64,000 bases of DNA from contig JAQGEQ010000192.1 in NCBI GenBank assembly GCA_034620365.1, positions 1,855,001 through 1,919,000 of the forward strand. Reading direction: 5' to 3'. This DNA comes from Pegea sp. RAD2-039. Its lineage: Eukaryota; Chordata; Thaliacea; Salpida; Salpidae. A model generated the notes under the pieces. That model did no database searches, was not told where the DNA came from, and worked only from the letters and a program-made list of their open reading frames with translations. This document shows positions 1-17,245 of this stretch, piece after piece (position 1 is the stretch's first letter; every line of letters starts with the position of its first letter). A program made the translations under genes and the position numbers.

Positions 1-29
1 ATACAGAGGAATAACAAACAGGCATAAAA

Positions 30-4041
<4,012 letters not shown>

Positions 4042-5080
4042 AAATCTTTTTCTTCTCATTTCTTTGTTTTAAACAATGTTGATTTATCAACTTGTTCCAT
4101 CGACGACTAGTACTAGTCTCCTGATGAATTATTTGTTGTAACATTTTGTTAATACAAAGAAGTAATAGTTTGAAGAAATTTGCTCTTTTTTTACTGCTGC
4201 AGAATGTTTTGTATAAAAGTTAAGTGGTAGTTACTCTCTGGGTTGTTTAAAACTTAAAGGTCACTTCGCAAGCTCTACTCTATTGCGCAATTTGTTGTTG
4301 AAAGTTAAATTTCAGGTAAAAAATGATAAAAACCCATAAATGTCGCTGTTAGTTGACAATCGTTTGTGGAGGTTTAATGCTAGATACTCACTAAAGATAT
4401 TGTTATTACTGCTTACAAGTTCAGCTTTTCTTTCGGACATTTTTAAGGATCTAAAAGAAAAATTTCTAATTTAGTATTTCAATAGAAGAAGATCGATAAG
4501 TTATGATGCAAGATGCATTGATATCATAGTTTAATATAGTAGGTAGGGGGAAGAAAATGATTAGAGCAGAAGATCGTGGTAACACTATCACAGATTATGT
4601 TGCTTCATTAATCACAAATTCTATGTTAACAAATCCTTTAGAGATTGAAAGTAAGCACAATTGAACAAAAATATATTATAATGATTATTATATATTATAA
4701 AGATTTGCTTAAAATAAAAACTTATATTTAGGTAATCATTCTTTACACCCAAAACATTATCCAAACAAGAATTTAACGAATTATTTCATGATGAGTTAAG
4801 CAACTAAAAGGTGATTCAATATTCACAAGAAGTTTGAAAAGATATTTTAAATGAATAAAGCAGACTAAACAAATAAGTTAATAATTAATATTACAATCAC
4901 AAAATTAACTTATGAAAGCTTTTTTAAAGAAGTAAATACCTTGAAAAAGTACTTAACTTGTTAAATCTTGTATTTAAACCAAATCTACTGATACTACATG
5001 AGAGAGCTCTTTACTCGCAGGCAGATAGGTACAATCTGTTATGTTATTAATTTTAATAATAGTTATAACCACAAAGTTCA
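4042..5080. other. Intergenic; one weak two-exon ORF candidate
   Basis: The eEF2 3' UTR begins here and I see no canonical AATAAA close to the stop, only an AATACA-type variant near 4151. A possible tiny two-exon gene is present: ATG at 4557, exon 4557-4650 ending at gtaagc, acceptor tttag, exon 4732-4799, 53 aa in all. No domain or signal peptide is recognisable and the phases could match by chance. Otherwise AT-rich noncoding sequence. Confidence 0.2.
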
Positions 5081-5084
5081 TTAT

Positions 5085-5300
5085 AAACAAGATGACTGAG
5101 TGGCTATTTTATTTTGCGAGTATGGGCTTGAATCCCACCTCTTTGTAAAGATACGGGATGCCGTGCTATATTACGCCCAGTAAGTGTCTTCTTCAACCAT
5201 TGGTAAATAGTGCTACTTCCTTGTGGTTGCTTCGGGAGAAGCAAAGACAATGAGATTACACCCAAACATTAAACCTATAATCTGTTGACTTCTATATCAC
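5085..5300 (+). repeat. tRNA-derived SINE
   Basis: A box-A-like sequence (TGACTGAGTGG, 5093-5104) is followed about 30 bp later by a near-consensus box B (GGGCTTGAATCCC, 5124-5136), the internal RNA polymerase III promoter layout of a tRNA. There is no cloverleaf. It runs into a more GC-rich, tRNA-unrelated body to about 5300 with a hairpin-like GCTTCGGGAGAAGC. This is typical of a SINE rather than a tRNA gene. The family was not identified and the end is approximate. Confidence 0.6.
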
Positions 5301-6535
5301 TGGGCCGTGCAAATATTTCTTTATATAATCACACCCCATGAACAGGTAAGAAGAAAGTATAGTTGTCAATTTTCTTACATCTACTGATTTGTCCTAAAGA
5401 GTTCAGCTAAAAATGGTAGTAAACTAAAACACAGCAAATCTTTGGACAAGGCTTATAATTATTAAAATTTTTATTTGATATCAAGGCTATCTAATATTTG
5501 ATTTTGTTTGATTATTTTTTATAGAATCTTACCAATACAGAAAAGCAGATCGAAATCTATCCCTAAAATTATTTAAAGAATTGTTTATTGATAAAAAGTA
5601 AAATTATGTTAATAAATTGTTGATAAATTGTTGATTGTATAATGTAAGTAATATTTATCTCAAATTTAAAGCAGCTTGCCACATACAATATTTTCGACAC
5701 TAAGTGCTGCTCGTATAGTTTCTATGACAATTTAAACGCTCCAACTCTAAATGTTTATAAGTTATGCTTCAAAATTTTTGATAATTTTTCATATTTTTAT
5801 CTAAATTTATTTATCAAATGTTATCTTACCTTCCATCTACTGCTTCGATTTATGAAGTTGAGATAAGAAATCGCTTGACTTGCTCAATTGGTTTATTTTA
5901 AGTTTTGTTATATTTGAATACAATTTAGTTTTATTCCTTTGTCATTCTATTATTTTTATTGGTCAATTAGTTTTTCAAAAAATATAATAGTTATTATTAC
6001 ATTTTATATTATTTTATCAAACTTTTTAATGGATAAAATGAAATAGTTTTATACACATTTTTCATGTACACGTAGTAAATAATTAATTATTTTAAAGCCT
6101 TAAAATCAATTATAACATTTTTATATAAAATTTTTTAAACTTTTTTGCAATTTAAATGATAATAAGTAAACATAACTTTGTATAGATATAGAGTAAAAGT
6201 AGAATGGAATAAATAAATCAAATAAGAATTGAGTATCTTTCTGTTATTGCAGCCAGAAATTTATTTAGTACTCTTATAACTAAATATAACAGAAATTAAT
6301 TTCATATTTTGAACCTTATAAAACTACAAAAAGAGAAAAATAGTATTACATTTTGTTTGTTATATATCTAATCTTGTAAAAAGATTAGAATAATTTTGTT
6401 TTTTTCTTTTCTGTGAAGTGTACATGTAGGAATCAAGAATTTAGCTATAAACTTTTACTAAAGTTTCAGATTAGTTACATAATAAAAATTTTGCATGTCA
6501 TCCGTTTGGAATATTTAAAATTATAAACATTAAAA
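5301..6535. other. Intergenic, nothing recognised
   Basis: AT-rich sequence between the SINE and the LRR gene. No coding exon, RNA gene or clear repeat was recognised on either strand. The LRR gene promoter is presumably in its last few hundred bases, but no motif stands out. Confidence 0.5.
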
Positions 6536-9385
6536 ATGGCAAAAAAAGATAAAAGTATCAAAGGAGGAAATCCAGTTCAAGCACCTTCTCGAACTAATCA
6601 ACTTGCAAAAGATCCATCTGGTAAACATTGAAAGAATATATTTCCCCAAAAAATATTTTATGAAATTTCAGCAATTAACAATTGTTATATATGTACTGGA
6701 AACTTTCCAACAGATTTTGTTGAGTTGTGGAACAAAGCAGATTTAGATAAAACTGGAATCCCTGTGATAAAAGCTAGAGAAAAACCTCCAAAAATTCCCG
6801 AAGAAACAAAAGAGAGTAATGGAGATCCAGGTGGAAATGCTTTTTGTTTTATAACCAGTTTCATTTTCAACAAGTTTTGATTGTTTTATTAGCAACATTT
6901 ATTTCATAATTCATTTCAATATCATTTTTATTAGATATAACTTTCATTTTGCTTAGTATGGTAAAACTAATTGAAATAATTTTATATTTAGAAGATAATG
7001 AACTTGAAACACCTGCTGAAGATATTATCACTACCTATACAACAAAAGAGAACTTTGCTTTATTCAAACCTTCTATTCAGGTATTTTTTTTTACTTAAAC
7101 ATCAGTAATATTGAAAATAGTGAAATTTTATTTCAAAGTAAATAGTAATTTACAAAATTTTTTAAACGCAACTGTGTGGCATCATTTAACTGATATTTAT
7201 GAGTATTTGAAAAGTTTTTATTTTCACGATTAAGCGTTCTGATAGATAAATGCTGCAACAGTTACAAAAATTATTTAAAAAACACATTTTTAGTGTGAAT
7301 TTGATATTGAAGAAACAAGGCAATCACAAACAAATTATCTGAAAGAAATGTACATCAGAGGCTGGAAACTGGAAGACAAAATCATTCATATCATCACTCA
7401 ATGTGTCTTAGATCGACTGACTACAATAAAGTAAGAATCATTTTTAAGGTTAATTATTAAAGATTAAATCTGTTAAAAAACGTTTAAAACACCCAGTAGA
7501 CTAATCAATTTTTTAATGTAGCAAGCGTACTTTCAAATCTTCTTCTTGAATCCATCACTACATCAAATTCTTTTATTTAGAAAATAATAAAGTCAACGAA
7601 AATACCATTTATCGATAAGTCATTATTAGCTGATATTCTTCAATTTGTTTTATTTTGTAGTATTCTTAACCGTTTTATATTTATGTCTTTGTTGTCATCT
7701 GATCTTTTTACATCAATTGAGCTGTGATGTTTGAGACTTTTTACTTTTAGTTCTCTGCAGTCATGTATTAAATAAATAAATTTATAAAATTTTGTAAAAT
7801 TCAGTTTGTGGAATGTGGGTATAAACGAACTTACAATTACAACTCTTGCAAATTCTTTAAAAGCGATTCCAACTTTAAGAACTCTTGTGCTTGAAGGTAA
7901 TCCAATAGCAGATACAGAACCTTTCTCACTTTTCTTATCTCAAGAAAGCACGTAAGCATCGAGCGCACCTGATCACGTGACCAGTTAATAGTTTTCTTTT
8001 TCAGGTTATTGAACTTATCTCTTCGTAACAACAGGATTACATCAAAGGGAGCAAAATTGATCTCAGATGCACTTTCAGGAGCACCTCGTTGTGGAATTAT
8101 CAATTTAAATTTGAGTTTTAATGAAATTGGTAATGAAGGTGCTAAACTTTTAGGACAGGTATGATGACGTCATTCAGCTTTTAACCATTCAAAACGAACA
8201 AGTATTTGAGACAGGCTCTTAGAACAAATCGGATCTTACTCTCACTGTCTTTATCATCAAACTACATCAGTGATGAAGGATGCGTCGCGATCGCTTCATC
8301 ACTCAAAACTTTTACGTTAACTCATGATGAAGTTGTTCAAAGGAGAAAAGTTTTATCAGACCTCAACAATACTTCACGAAAAGGCTTTTTGGTCAGACTC
8401 TTTCCGTCGTATTTCTATTCAACTTTATTTCAATATTAGTTATTGTATCGAGAAACTCAGTGAATTTTGTAGATTAAAATTCGTTGAGATTCTTAAAGTT
8501 TTCAGTTTGATTCAATAAAAGTGACTTTTTTAAAGAAGATTTTTATTTAATAATTTTCCTGCAAACTTTTATTTGTTTTTTAGTTTTTAGCACAAACTTC
8601 TTTTAATTTTCTTCTAAATACTAAACATGTGCAGATAAGATCCCACGAATCACGTGACCGGCCTGGAAGTAACAGAAGTGGAACAACTGGACGAATGACA
8701 AAAGGCTCTTCAAAGAAAGGGAAGCCAGATCTGAACACCAAGAAGGGAGACATTGTTGAAAAAAACAAAAAAGAAAAACGAAGTAAGGACATGAAAAGAA
8801 GAGTTTGTTGATGAAGATCAATCAAATGATGTTACAGGCTCAAATGTCGGTGAGTTTCCAAGGATGCAGGGAAAAGGAAAGAGAAGTGGAACAAGAGAAG
8901 GAAGTAAAGTTGCTAAGGGGTCGCATACAGTTGATCAAGATGACAATGATAATGATGATGTAGTTCATGCATTGTTAGATTCGAAAATTCAAGTTGCAAA
9001 TGGCAAAATCTATTTACCTGGCTGCTTGTCACTTGTGAATCTGAACTTGTCACGTGAGTAGAAGTTGATTAGTAGCTGAGTTTGATCATTTGAAAGAGTA
9101 GGAAATGAAATTGGTGAAGCTGGTCTCAACGAGCTTTATGCTGCTGTACAATATCAAAAAGCTGTTACTAGAATCAGTAAAGGTTATAAACGGAATCCTG
9201 GATTATTGAAGCTGCATTTACAGGTTGATGTCAATTGAAAATAAACTTTTACTAAAATCTTTCTATTTTTCCAGAAAAATTATTTCAGTGAAAAAAATCA
9301 GAAGTATTTAAACATCCAATATTACTTAATGTCACGTGATCCTCTGACAGCTTCTGTAGAAGATGAACATGCCTCTAATACATGA
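6536..9385 (+). CDS. LRRC71: Leucine-rich-repeat protein, LRRC71-like, 11 exons
   Basis: A 514-aa RNI/NLR-type leucine-rich-repeat protein. Exons: 6536-6620, 6672-6830, 6992-7080, 7294-7430, 7805-7951, 8005-8158, 8215-8391 (donor uncertain; 8349 also fits), 8635-8782, 8838-9053, 9102-9223, 9275-9385. The LRR blocks show LxLxxNxI patterns (TLVLEGNPI, LSLRNNRIT, LNLSFNEIGNEG, LSLSSNYISDEG, then LNLSRNEIGEAG after the insert). Between repeats sits a lysine-rich low-complexity linker (exons 8-9) after an LTHDEVVQRRK segment, which matches my memory of LRRC71, a protein of motile-cilia tissues. An apparent frameshift in the linker is resolved by a 55-bp intron at 8783-8837. AATAAA lies at 9426. 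An LRR protein is certain; the ortholog name is inferred. Confidence 0.72.
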
Positions 9386-9425
9386 ATAGTTGCTGTGTGT
9401 CATCATTATCTATTTCAGCGCTAAT

Positions 9426-9431
9426 AATAAA
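9426..9431 (+). terminator. Polyadenylation signal of the LRR gene
   Basis: AATAAA 40 bp after the stop codon at 9385, the expected position for the 3' end of the LRRC71-like mRNA. Confidence 0.6.
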
Positions 9432-10789
9432 ATATCTGAAATGAATTATTCAATCTTATACTAAGTTGTACTTCACACCTTGTCGAGTTATCTAGAATGT
9501 TCAGATATAGAAGGTTTCTAGTTTAAGTTTAATTTAAATTTATATATAAATGCGATAAATGGTAAGATTAATCTCCTAACTACTTTTTAGATCAAATATT
9601 TGATATTAATCTATATCTGTTTGTCATAAAAGGGCTCAAACTTGCTTGCGTCTTTGAATAACCTCTACTTGATTATCGACAATTATTTGTCTGGATTGAA
9701 TATATTGTGATGTAGAATTTGTCTAGCAATTTTTAGAAAATTTCGTTAATGATATTTCAAATTTCTGCTTTTTATATTCAATAAAATTTATCAATAATTT
9801 TATAACTTTTAGATAATATTCCTTTTTGATCAACTTTTAAACGAAATATCTTTAAACTTTTACAACCTTCTACAGACTGTCCAGATTGTTAAATCTTTTT
9901 GTATTTGAAAAAACAAGTTCAGTTATTAGTGGCTTCAAAAGTTTGTTTTTGGATTAAACTAAAAAATATAAACATAAATTTATATATATTCCAAATAGTG
10001 TTTTTTTTTTCTCAGCCAGAACCAGTTTAAATTTATTTCACCTTGCTAAACGAAACCAATCTTTTTAGATAAGCTCGTTTAGAAAGAAAGTCTTATCATC
10101 AAAGTTTTTAGAAACTTATGTCATGAAAAATAGAATTTATATTTGAAATTAAAGTACATTTGAAAGAAATTTGACAGCTTTACACATTTTCTAAATACTT
10201 GAGAAATGAATTTCTCACTTAAGTCTGATATCTCTTTGAAGTTGAGAAAATGTTTTATTATTGTGAATGATTTTGAGAACTTTGGGAAAAAAACATAATA
10301 ATTAGAAGCAAACTAAGTGGTTTGAAAGTTTTTATATTACTTCTTTTTTAGAATGACAAATTGACAGCTATCACCAGTAAATAAAAGCTAATTACTTAAT
10401 TTATTGAACAAATGCAATTTGTTTTACAACCTGTTAATTTTATTTATTTGAGTTTTAATTTTATTTGTGTTTTTTTTTAAAGTTTTTTATACTAAGAACT
10501 CATTTTAGCGTAGATGTCTTTGAAAGGTGCTATTTGAAGATGTTATTTAGATCACTAACTAATCTGACTATTCGTAGGGACAACGTACTTGACCCTTTTC
10601 ATAATTTTCAATAAAATAAAACAGTTTAAACGAAAAGATAATGAGTAGAGTTTAAGTATCACAATGTTAGTAGATTTAATGTAGAAAGAATAGAAACACT
10701 GCAGAGGCATAAGTAAAATATAAATTATGAATAAGAAAATAAGTGAAACAAAACTGGTTGTGATTTGTATAGATCATTTGTTGAGGAAA
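9432..10789. other. Intergenic, nothing recognised
   Basis: AT-rich, with stops in all frames. No gene, RNA or repeat was recognised. It leads into the LINE remnant. Confidence 0.5.
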
Positions 10790-11320
10790 TTACTTAAATA
10801 ATATTTTATAAGGGAGCGATAGATTTTGATGTAGAGATGGAGTCGGGAAGAAAACTTCGAACTGTTGTTGCTTTATTGAAAAAACTTGACTGAGTCTTAT
10901 TAAAGTTGTTGAGTGGTTGATTATGAATGATAAACCTTTGAGGGTGTATGAAAGATCCTTAGAGAAGTTATTGAGGTTGAGATATTTAAGTTTTATGATA
11001 TATTTTTCAAGGTGAGGACTCCATACGGAGGAGTTGAAGAATAATTTCAGGCAGATGTATTTGGTAAAAAGTTTTTTTAAATGTCCAATTACTTCTGGTC
11101 TCAAAAGATTTCAGAATTTGGTTTGAAGTAGATGAACCAATTCTGAACTTATAATTTATATGGTGAGCCCATTTTATAAGTTGTGAGAGATAAAATATCC
11201 AAGTCTATAATGATCAGGTGTTAGGAGATTTTATTGTTGCTTACATAAATTTACATAAATTCATTGATGTTAGGTTAGAGCTTGACAATTGGTCTCTTCT
11301 GGTCTTCTCACGTACACGCG
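10790..11320 (-). mobile_element. CR1/Jockey-type non-LTR retrotransposon remnant (reverse transcriptase 3' part)
   Basis: The minus strand carries decayed reverse-transcriptase/thumb coding sequence. Around 11230-11290 it reads like the SSSNLTS segment after the palm, and near 10950-11040 it carries SSVWSPHLEKYI followed by LNNFSKDL, the conserved VWSPhLxkDI and RxtK region of CR1-like LINEs. Stops and frame changes show it is dead. It aligns by eye with 55400-55800, so the two are copies of one family. Minus-strand debris may extend towards 12180 (short segment SPLVSMRSS), but that is weak. Confidence 0.6.
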
Positions 11321-14150
11321 TAAGGACTGTAAAGTAATCGTTGAACCGAAATAGTTTTATTCTGCCAAACTGTAAGACATGAGATTAAACAACTTTATTA
11401 AAAGGTCGACAAGAGTAGAGAAGAGTTGATAAATGAGATCCAAGCTTAGAAACGTTTGTATTCTGATGTTTCTAAACAACTTTGAAGATTTAGCTTGAAC
11501 AGATTAATCAAATTTCTTCAATAGAGAACAAATTTAAAGACAGCTTTCTCAAACATCACTTCAACTATGGAATTCTAAGCTAAATTTTAGCAAGGAACTC
11601 TAGGTCGAAAAATGTTTAAAACTAAAATTGATTTCACAAATTACCTCTGACAGAAGATAGCATCAAGAAGTCTTATAAAGTTTATTTAAGATTTTTTAAC
11701 AACAGACCAATCATCTCAAATCAACAAGAAATAAGTTGTGAAAAATCGAAACCTAAGCATTGATTGCTCTGACCAAACTACCCGTCTTTATACACAACCA
11801 AACCGAACACAAAAGCATCAAGAGCCTCACAAAAGACTTGTGAAAGAGCTACATGAGAAACAGAAATCTGCAGAAGTGAATAAGAGTGGTAACAAATCCG
11901 CTATCATCAATGACTCTTTCGTATCAACCCCAGCCTCCCTGGGATTAATTCTAACATTTCTACTTCCAATCCGACCTCCTATCTAAGTCTTAGTAATCTG
12001 ATAAAATTTTAAGTTCAATAGTCTGGTTATTGATACCATTAAAGATGATCGCATTGAAACTAGAGGAGAAGAAAGAATGATTTCTATCACGAGTGGCTTC
12101 TGTGGAACCTTCCAATCTTTCACACAAAAATGGCGCAGTAAAATGTAAAGAATATATAATATTTTTGTTGAAATACTAAACACTAACTTTTAAATATAGA
12201 GTAACAGGTTAAACTGATCTATTAATTTATAGAATCATTTTACAAATATTGTGATGCTAGTGGTAACTACTTTTAAAATTAGTTTAAAATTATTTCAATC
12301 TAAAGAACAATTTTGAGTTAAATATTTCAGTTTGAAGATGACAAGTAACTTTTTCAAAAATAAGAAAAGTTTTAATGTCTAATTGCATATAGAAAATCAC
12401 TACTTATCGATCATTACTTTAAAAGTCGTCATTATACTTCAAATGTAATTTTTCTAAACAAATAACTTTTTCCAGTTGTTTGTTTATATACAAATTGAGT
12501 TGGCTATCATTTTTTTAGATAAACAGATAAATTAAAAGAGTTCTCGAACAATTAGAAATTAATATGAAATGTTGTGAATACTTGTCAAACCAAAGTATCG
12601 AAATAATGATTGATATAATTCAATTGACTGTACTTAAATTGTTATATCAAATTTAATTTGAGTTTATTTACAAAGCTTCATTATAACTATGAGATTATTT
12701 GGATTGAATGTTCTATGGTATGATACTAAATATAATTAAAATACAGCTAAAAATAGATAAAACATTTTCATCAGCATTAAATATCTTGTCATGTGATCTT
12801 CATCTGATAAATGTCACTAATATCATTAAGATTATAAAAGTTTATCAAGAAATTCAATTTTGTATATAAGCAGTGGTAAAGTTAGTAGTTAAATATTAAG
12901 ATGATTTTATATTACCTTTGAGAACTTTTCTTGAAATGATTTTCTATATTTTTAATCCTAATAAGTTTTCAATATTCTTGAAAATTTTTGAAAAAGTGGT
13001 TTTTATTTTTAAAAAGAGAGTTTTGTTTGACTGCAAACATTCTAGTAATTAATATTTTCATATTTGTTGCTGTTTTACACAAATACTTTGTTTAAGAACA
13101 CTAGTATAATACTATCAGTGTTGCCTGCCTGTGAAAAGATCTGTTTGATAAATATGTTTTGCAGTTAAAATAGATGATAAAATTTTTAGTTTACTCCAAT
13201 TGATTTTTAGTTAATGTTTTTCTCTAGATGCATTAACTGAAATAATTGTTCAAGCCAAACACATGTGAATAGTAATTTGAATTTAAAATTATTTTACTGT
13301 TAGTAACCGAAGTAAAAAACAAAGCAAAATAAACTGTTAAAGTCTACAATAAAAAACATTTTTTTTGAAACTCTAAAAGTCAATTTATGCTTGTTTCAGC
13401 AATAACACAAACAAATGCACATATTTGGTATATCTTTTTACTTGTAGGTAAAGAATCACTAAGTGTTCAATGTACAATTTTATACTTTCAAATTTTGACA
13501 AATTGCTTATATTGGTTTGAAATCTTTATTTTTCAGTTTGTGTTAATCATTCGGTCATATTAAGTTTTAGATTATTAAGCCTAAATAGATTAAAGATAAA
13601 AACCCACTTACCACAAGTATATAACAATTTAGAAATAATTTCACAACATAAACAAACAACAACTAAAAAAACTTAATCTAAACTTGAAATTTCAGATATT
13701 TAAAAATTGAAGTGTCAAAGAAAATATTAAAAAGATTCTTTAAAGTAATATTTTATTATTTGAGAGTCATAACATTAAAGTCTTGTAAAAATAAACAATG
13801 GCGTCACTTCCTGTTTTTGGTTTAATTTGTTTTAGCTGTTTTTACACCGGTCTGTTGTTAACCTCAAATTTCCCGTTAACAACTTAGCGGGGTTATATTC
13901 AATCGTGAAAGAATTTTTAACTATTTTCTATGTGTTGTAAACCAGTGTTTAAGTTATTCATTAAGAAACTATTTTGTACATATTTCTATACAAGTTTTTT
14001 TTCTAAAAGTTTTTATATAATCTTTGTTTTTATTGTTGAAAACCTGTTTAGCAAACTATAATGGGTATTTATAACAAATACTTATTTTAAAATGTTTTCT
14101 AAAATGTTCTTTCTAATTAGTAGCATAATGGTCAAAGTTACAGAAAGTGA
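11321..14150. other. Gene-poor tract; possible retroelement debris 11.3-12.2 kb
   Basis: The 11.3-12.2 kb part has slightly higher GC than its surroundings, with an 82-codon ORF on + (11738-11986) and a 66-codon ORF on - (11983-12183) and no gene structure; both are most easily explained as more retroelement debris. From 12.2 to 14.15 kb I see only AT-rich sequence. At about 13798 there is an ATG with a 29-codon hydrophobic ORF that I cannot support as a gene. Confidence 0.4.
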
Positions 14151-14154
14151 AAAC

Positions 14155-14209
14155 GCCAATAAGTCCGTACCCCAATAAGTCCGTACGCCAATAAGTCCGT
14201 ACGCCAAGG
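14155..14209 (+). repeat. 16-bp minisatellite, about 3.4 copies
   Basis: The unit GCCAATAAGTCCGTAC occurs at 14155-14170, 14171-14186 (first base changed to C) and 14187-14202, with a partial fourth copy GCCAAG. Near-perfect identity shows recent expansion. It is GC-richer than its flanks. Confidence 0.9.
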
Positions 14210-17200
14210 TGATTTTTATAAATTCAAGAATAAATTTGTCCAAGAAAATGTATAAAGTTGCTCAATAAGAGGTAAAAAATAAGTTGAAAGTTTAAATTTT
14301 TCATTTAGAACTATTTGAAGTCAACATTTTAGTAATAAGAAAAGTTCTTTGTTTAACTTAATCAACTCATCCATCAGTACTTTTGGTTTAAATGACAGAA
14401 ATTTTCCAAATTGAACAAAAGTTGTTATTTAAAAATTTCAATAACACAAAAACAAGACAGAAATTTATTTTCCAAACTTACTTTATTTCTAAAAAAAATA
14501 TGACAAGTTAGAGTGTTACATCATCTAAATTATATAAATCTTATTAGCTGAAAGCTCAGTTTAGTAAGAATGTTTCAATCGATTATCATTCCAACATAAA
14601 ATCACCTAAAAATACGTATAGATGACAAAAGTATGAACAAATATCAGATTCATACAATTGTATGCTCATTAAACCAGCGATTATCGAAATATTTTGAATA
14701 TAAAATCAATCTTAAAGCCTGAAGAAGAATTTTTTGTGACGGTTACATTTTCTGCGATTTGTTCGAAAAATTCTTTAAAAATAGTTTCCGATTTTGTTCA
14801 GTTTTGAGGTACAAGGTACGTTACAATTAAGTTTACAGCAACTTTACATAGTTACCAGGAAAATCTTTACTGTCAGCTTATGAAACCAACAAAATCGTTG
14901 AAATTAAAAAAAGTGTGTACCCAAATTAAGAATAAATTAAATTGTTGATAAGATTTGGAAGTAGCTATTTGATACTTCAATTTTTATTCATTTATTTTTA
15001 TATACATATGTTTCAATTTTAAAATAGTTTGATTAAAAATTAATTTTATTGATCTGTATTTAATCATTACTTCTTTTTCAACCAAGGAAAATTTTGAATA
15101 CAAAAAGCAAAATAATTACTGTGAAGTATTCACACCAAAACTGAGAAAGTCTTGAACAGTTTTTCTTCTATTCCTTTTGGAATGATAAGAAAACAGGATT
15201 TTGCAAGTATCCAGCAACAAATAGTTAATTAATTTTCACCAGATAAGTTTCAAAGATATTACGTTTAAAAACTAGTGGCAGAATAAAAGTAAACTAGGCT
15301 GGTTTGAACTTTGTATACAATAAGCTCAAAAACATAAAGAAAATTAAGCATCTAACGGAGAAAATGGTCAAACAGTGATTAGGGACATACAAGTTATGCC
15401 TGAATGAGTTTTAAAGCAGAAAGAATGTTTTCAAACAAATTTTATCGAAATAAATTTCAGCTTTATCAATTGAAATGAGAGTTGAAGGAAAATATGCAGC
15501 GTCACAAATTCATCTTTCTGCACTGGAATATCTTTGACTCTTTTCAAGTTCGATCATAATTCTAAAGCCGCTTAAAATACCAATAATGTCAGTTTAATCT
15601 AAAAAACATAGAGATTAAATCTGATAAGAAAAGATTGTAACACGTACTCTTAAACTATTAGATCTTCAGCTAGTGAAACGGATTTCCATGGAAAGAATTA
15701 AGATCAGTTTTGATTGAAACTAATTAAATGATAATAGCAAATATTCTTTGACCCAGGCATCGCCTTTAAAATATTTCTATCCTGTAATTGTGATAAAATC
15801 AGTAAAGCAACATTTTTAACATGATTTTGTTTTTTAAATACTTCATCAACAACATTTGATAAAAATGTTCACATGAAAATTTGAAAATATTTTGAGTGAA
15901 AATGAAATTTACTAAAAAGTTTTTGATGATTTTTTCAACCACATCATTTGTTGATAGATTTTTTCTGCTTTGTGGCTATAATTGTTACATTTTTGCTAAA
16001 CTTTTAAATTCTATTCTTCAAAACTCTTGACAAGTTATCATTGATGTTAAATATTTAGCATGAAGGAATTCTTGAAAAAATTTGCTTTAATTATTTCTTA
16101 AATATTAGTACTAGATGATTTTAAAAGTTATTCATGACAAAAATATAATCTATTTACAACGATATAGTTGATGAATTAAAATACTAAATCCAAATCAGAG
16201 AAATGTAAAAAACTCATTAAACATATTTAGATTTACTCTCTTGATTTAAAACATAACAAAGCATCTTTATGAAAAGTTGAGTAAGTAAAAACTCCTCAAA
16301 ACCTTCAGCTACTGAATAGAGGTTTAAAATTTATTGTAGAGTTTTTCATCAATCAATTTTTCTTCTTTCATGAATGTGTCATGTACAATTTCTTTTGTTG
16401 AGTCTATCTCAGATCTAATTAGGTTGTGTCCAGTTGAACTGGATTCACTTGTACTTTGATCAAAAGTTCATACTTAATGCTGTACAAGTTTACATTCAAG
16501 TTATTTTAAGAATACTAATTATCATTTATCAATAATTTATAAGTTTTAAGCAAACTCATAAAAAAAGTAATTTAGACATAAATCTGATAAGTTTAAACAA
16601 AATCTTTAATTTATATAAAATATATAAACTCTGTTTTTAGCTAGATTCATTAATCAATAATGAAAGATAATTTTTGCATTTCTTACAACTATTTTTCTAT
16701 TTTTGTAACAAAAGGTCATGCTTTAGAAACTTTCTTAACTATTAAATTTTTTACCTTAGTAATTACATGTGAGAAAAACAACTTTTAGTTTCTACAAACG
16801 TCTACATAATGGCAGTAATGAATAATTAATAAACTAATCGCAAGTAAATGAAACTCTCTAATACACTTGGCTCTAATATATTTCTCAAAAAACTTCTGTT
16901 ATTTGGTAGTATATCATAACTTATCGATTAACATACAAAAGTGTAGATCACTAAGTATAAACCAGTGATTGTATCTGAATATAAATTTAAAGAACTTTTT
17001 TTGATTTATTTCCAACGCTAAGTTGAATAATTTTGAATAGTGTCTTTAAAACTTTGCAATTTTTATAAATTCCTCAAAATATTTTTGGTACAGTCAAAAA
17101 GATTAAAATGTTCTTTTATTTGTTTTTAAATTGATGAACATAACCGTAATACTAATTTAATTTTCAGTTTTTAGAAAAATTCCTTTTTTAATTTTAGGTT

Positions 17201-17240
17201 TATTTAGAGAACTATTAAGTAATAATTAATTTATCTTTGT
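14210..17240. other. Gene-poor AT-rich tract
   Basis: No ORF of interest, RNA gene or recognisable repeat on either strand. It may be intergenic or a long intron of an unseen gene, but no exon supports the latter. Confidence 0.5.
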
Positions 17241-17245
17241 AAATC

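Noticed and set aside
8783-8837. Apparent frameshift in the lysine-rich linker of the LRR gene
   Set aside because: A 55-bp GTAAGG...TTACAG intron restores the frame exactly, so no mutation is needed.
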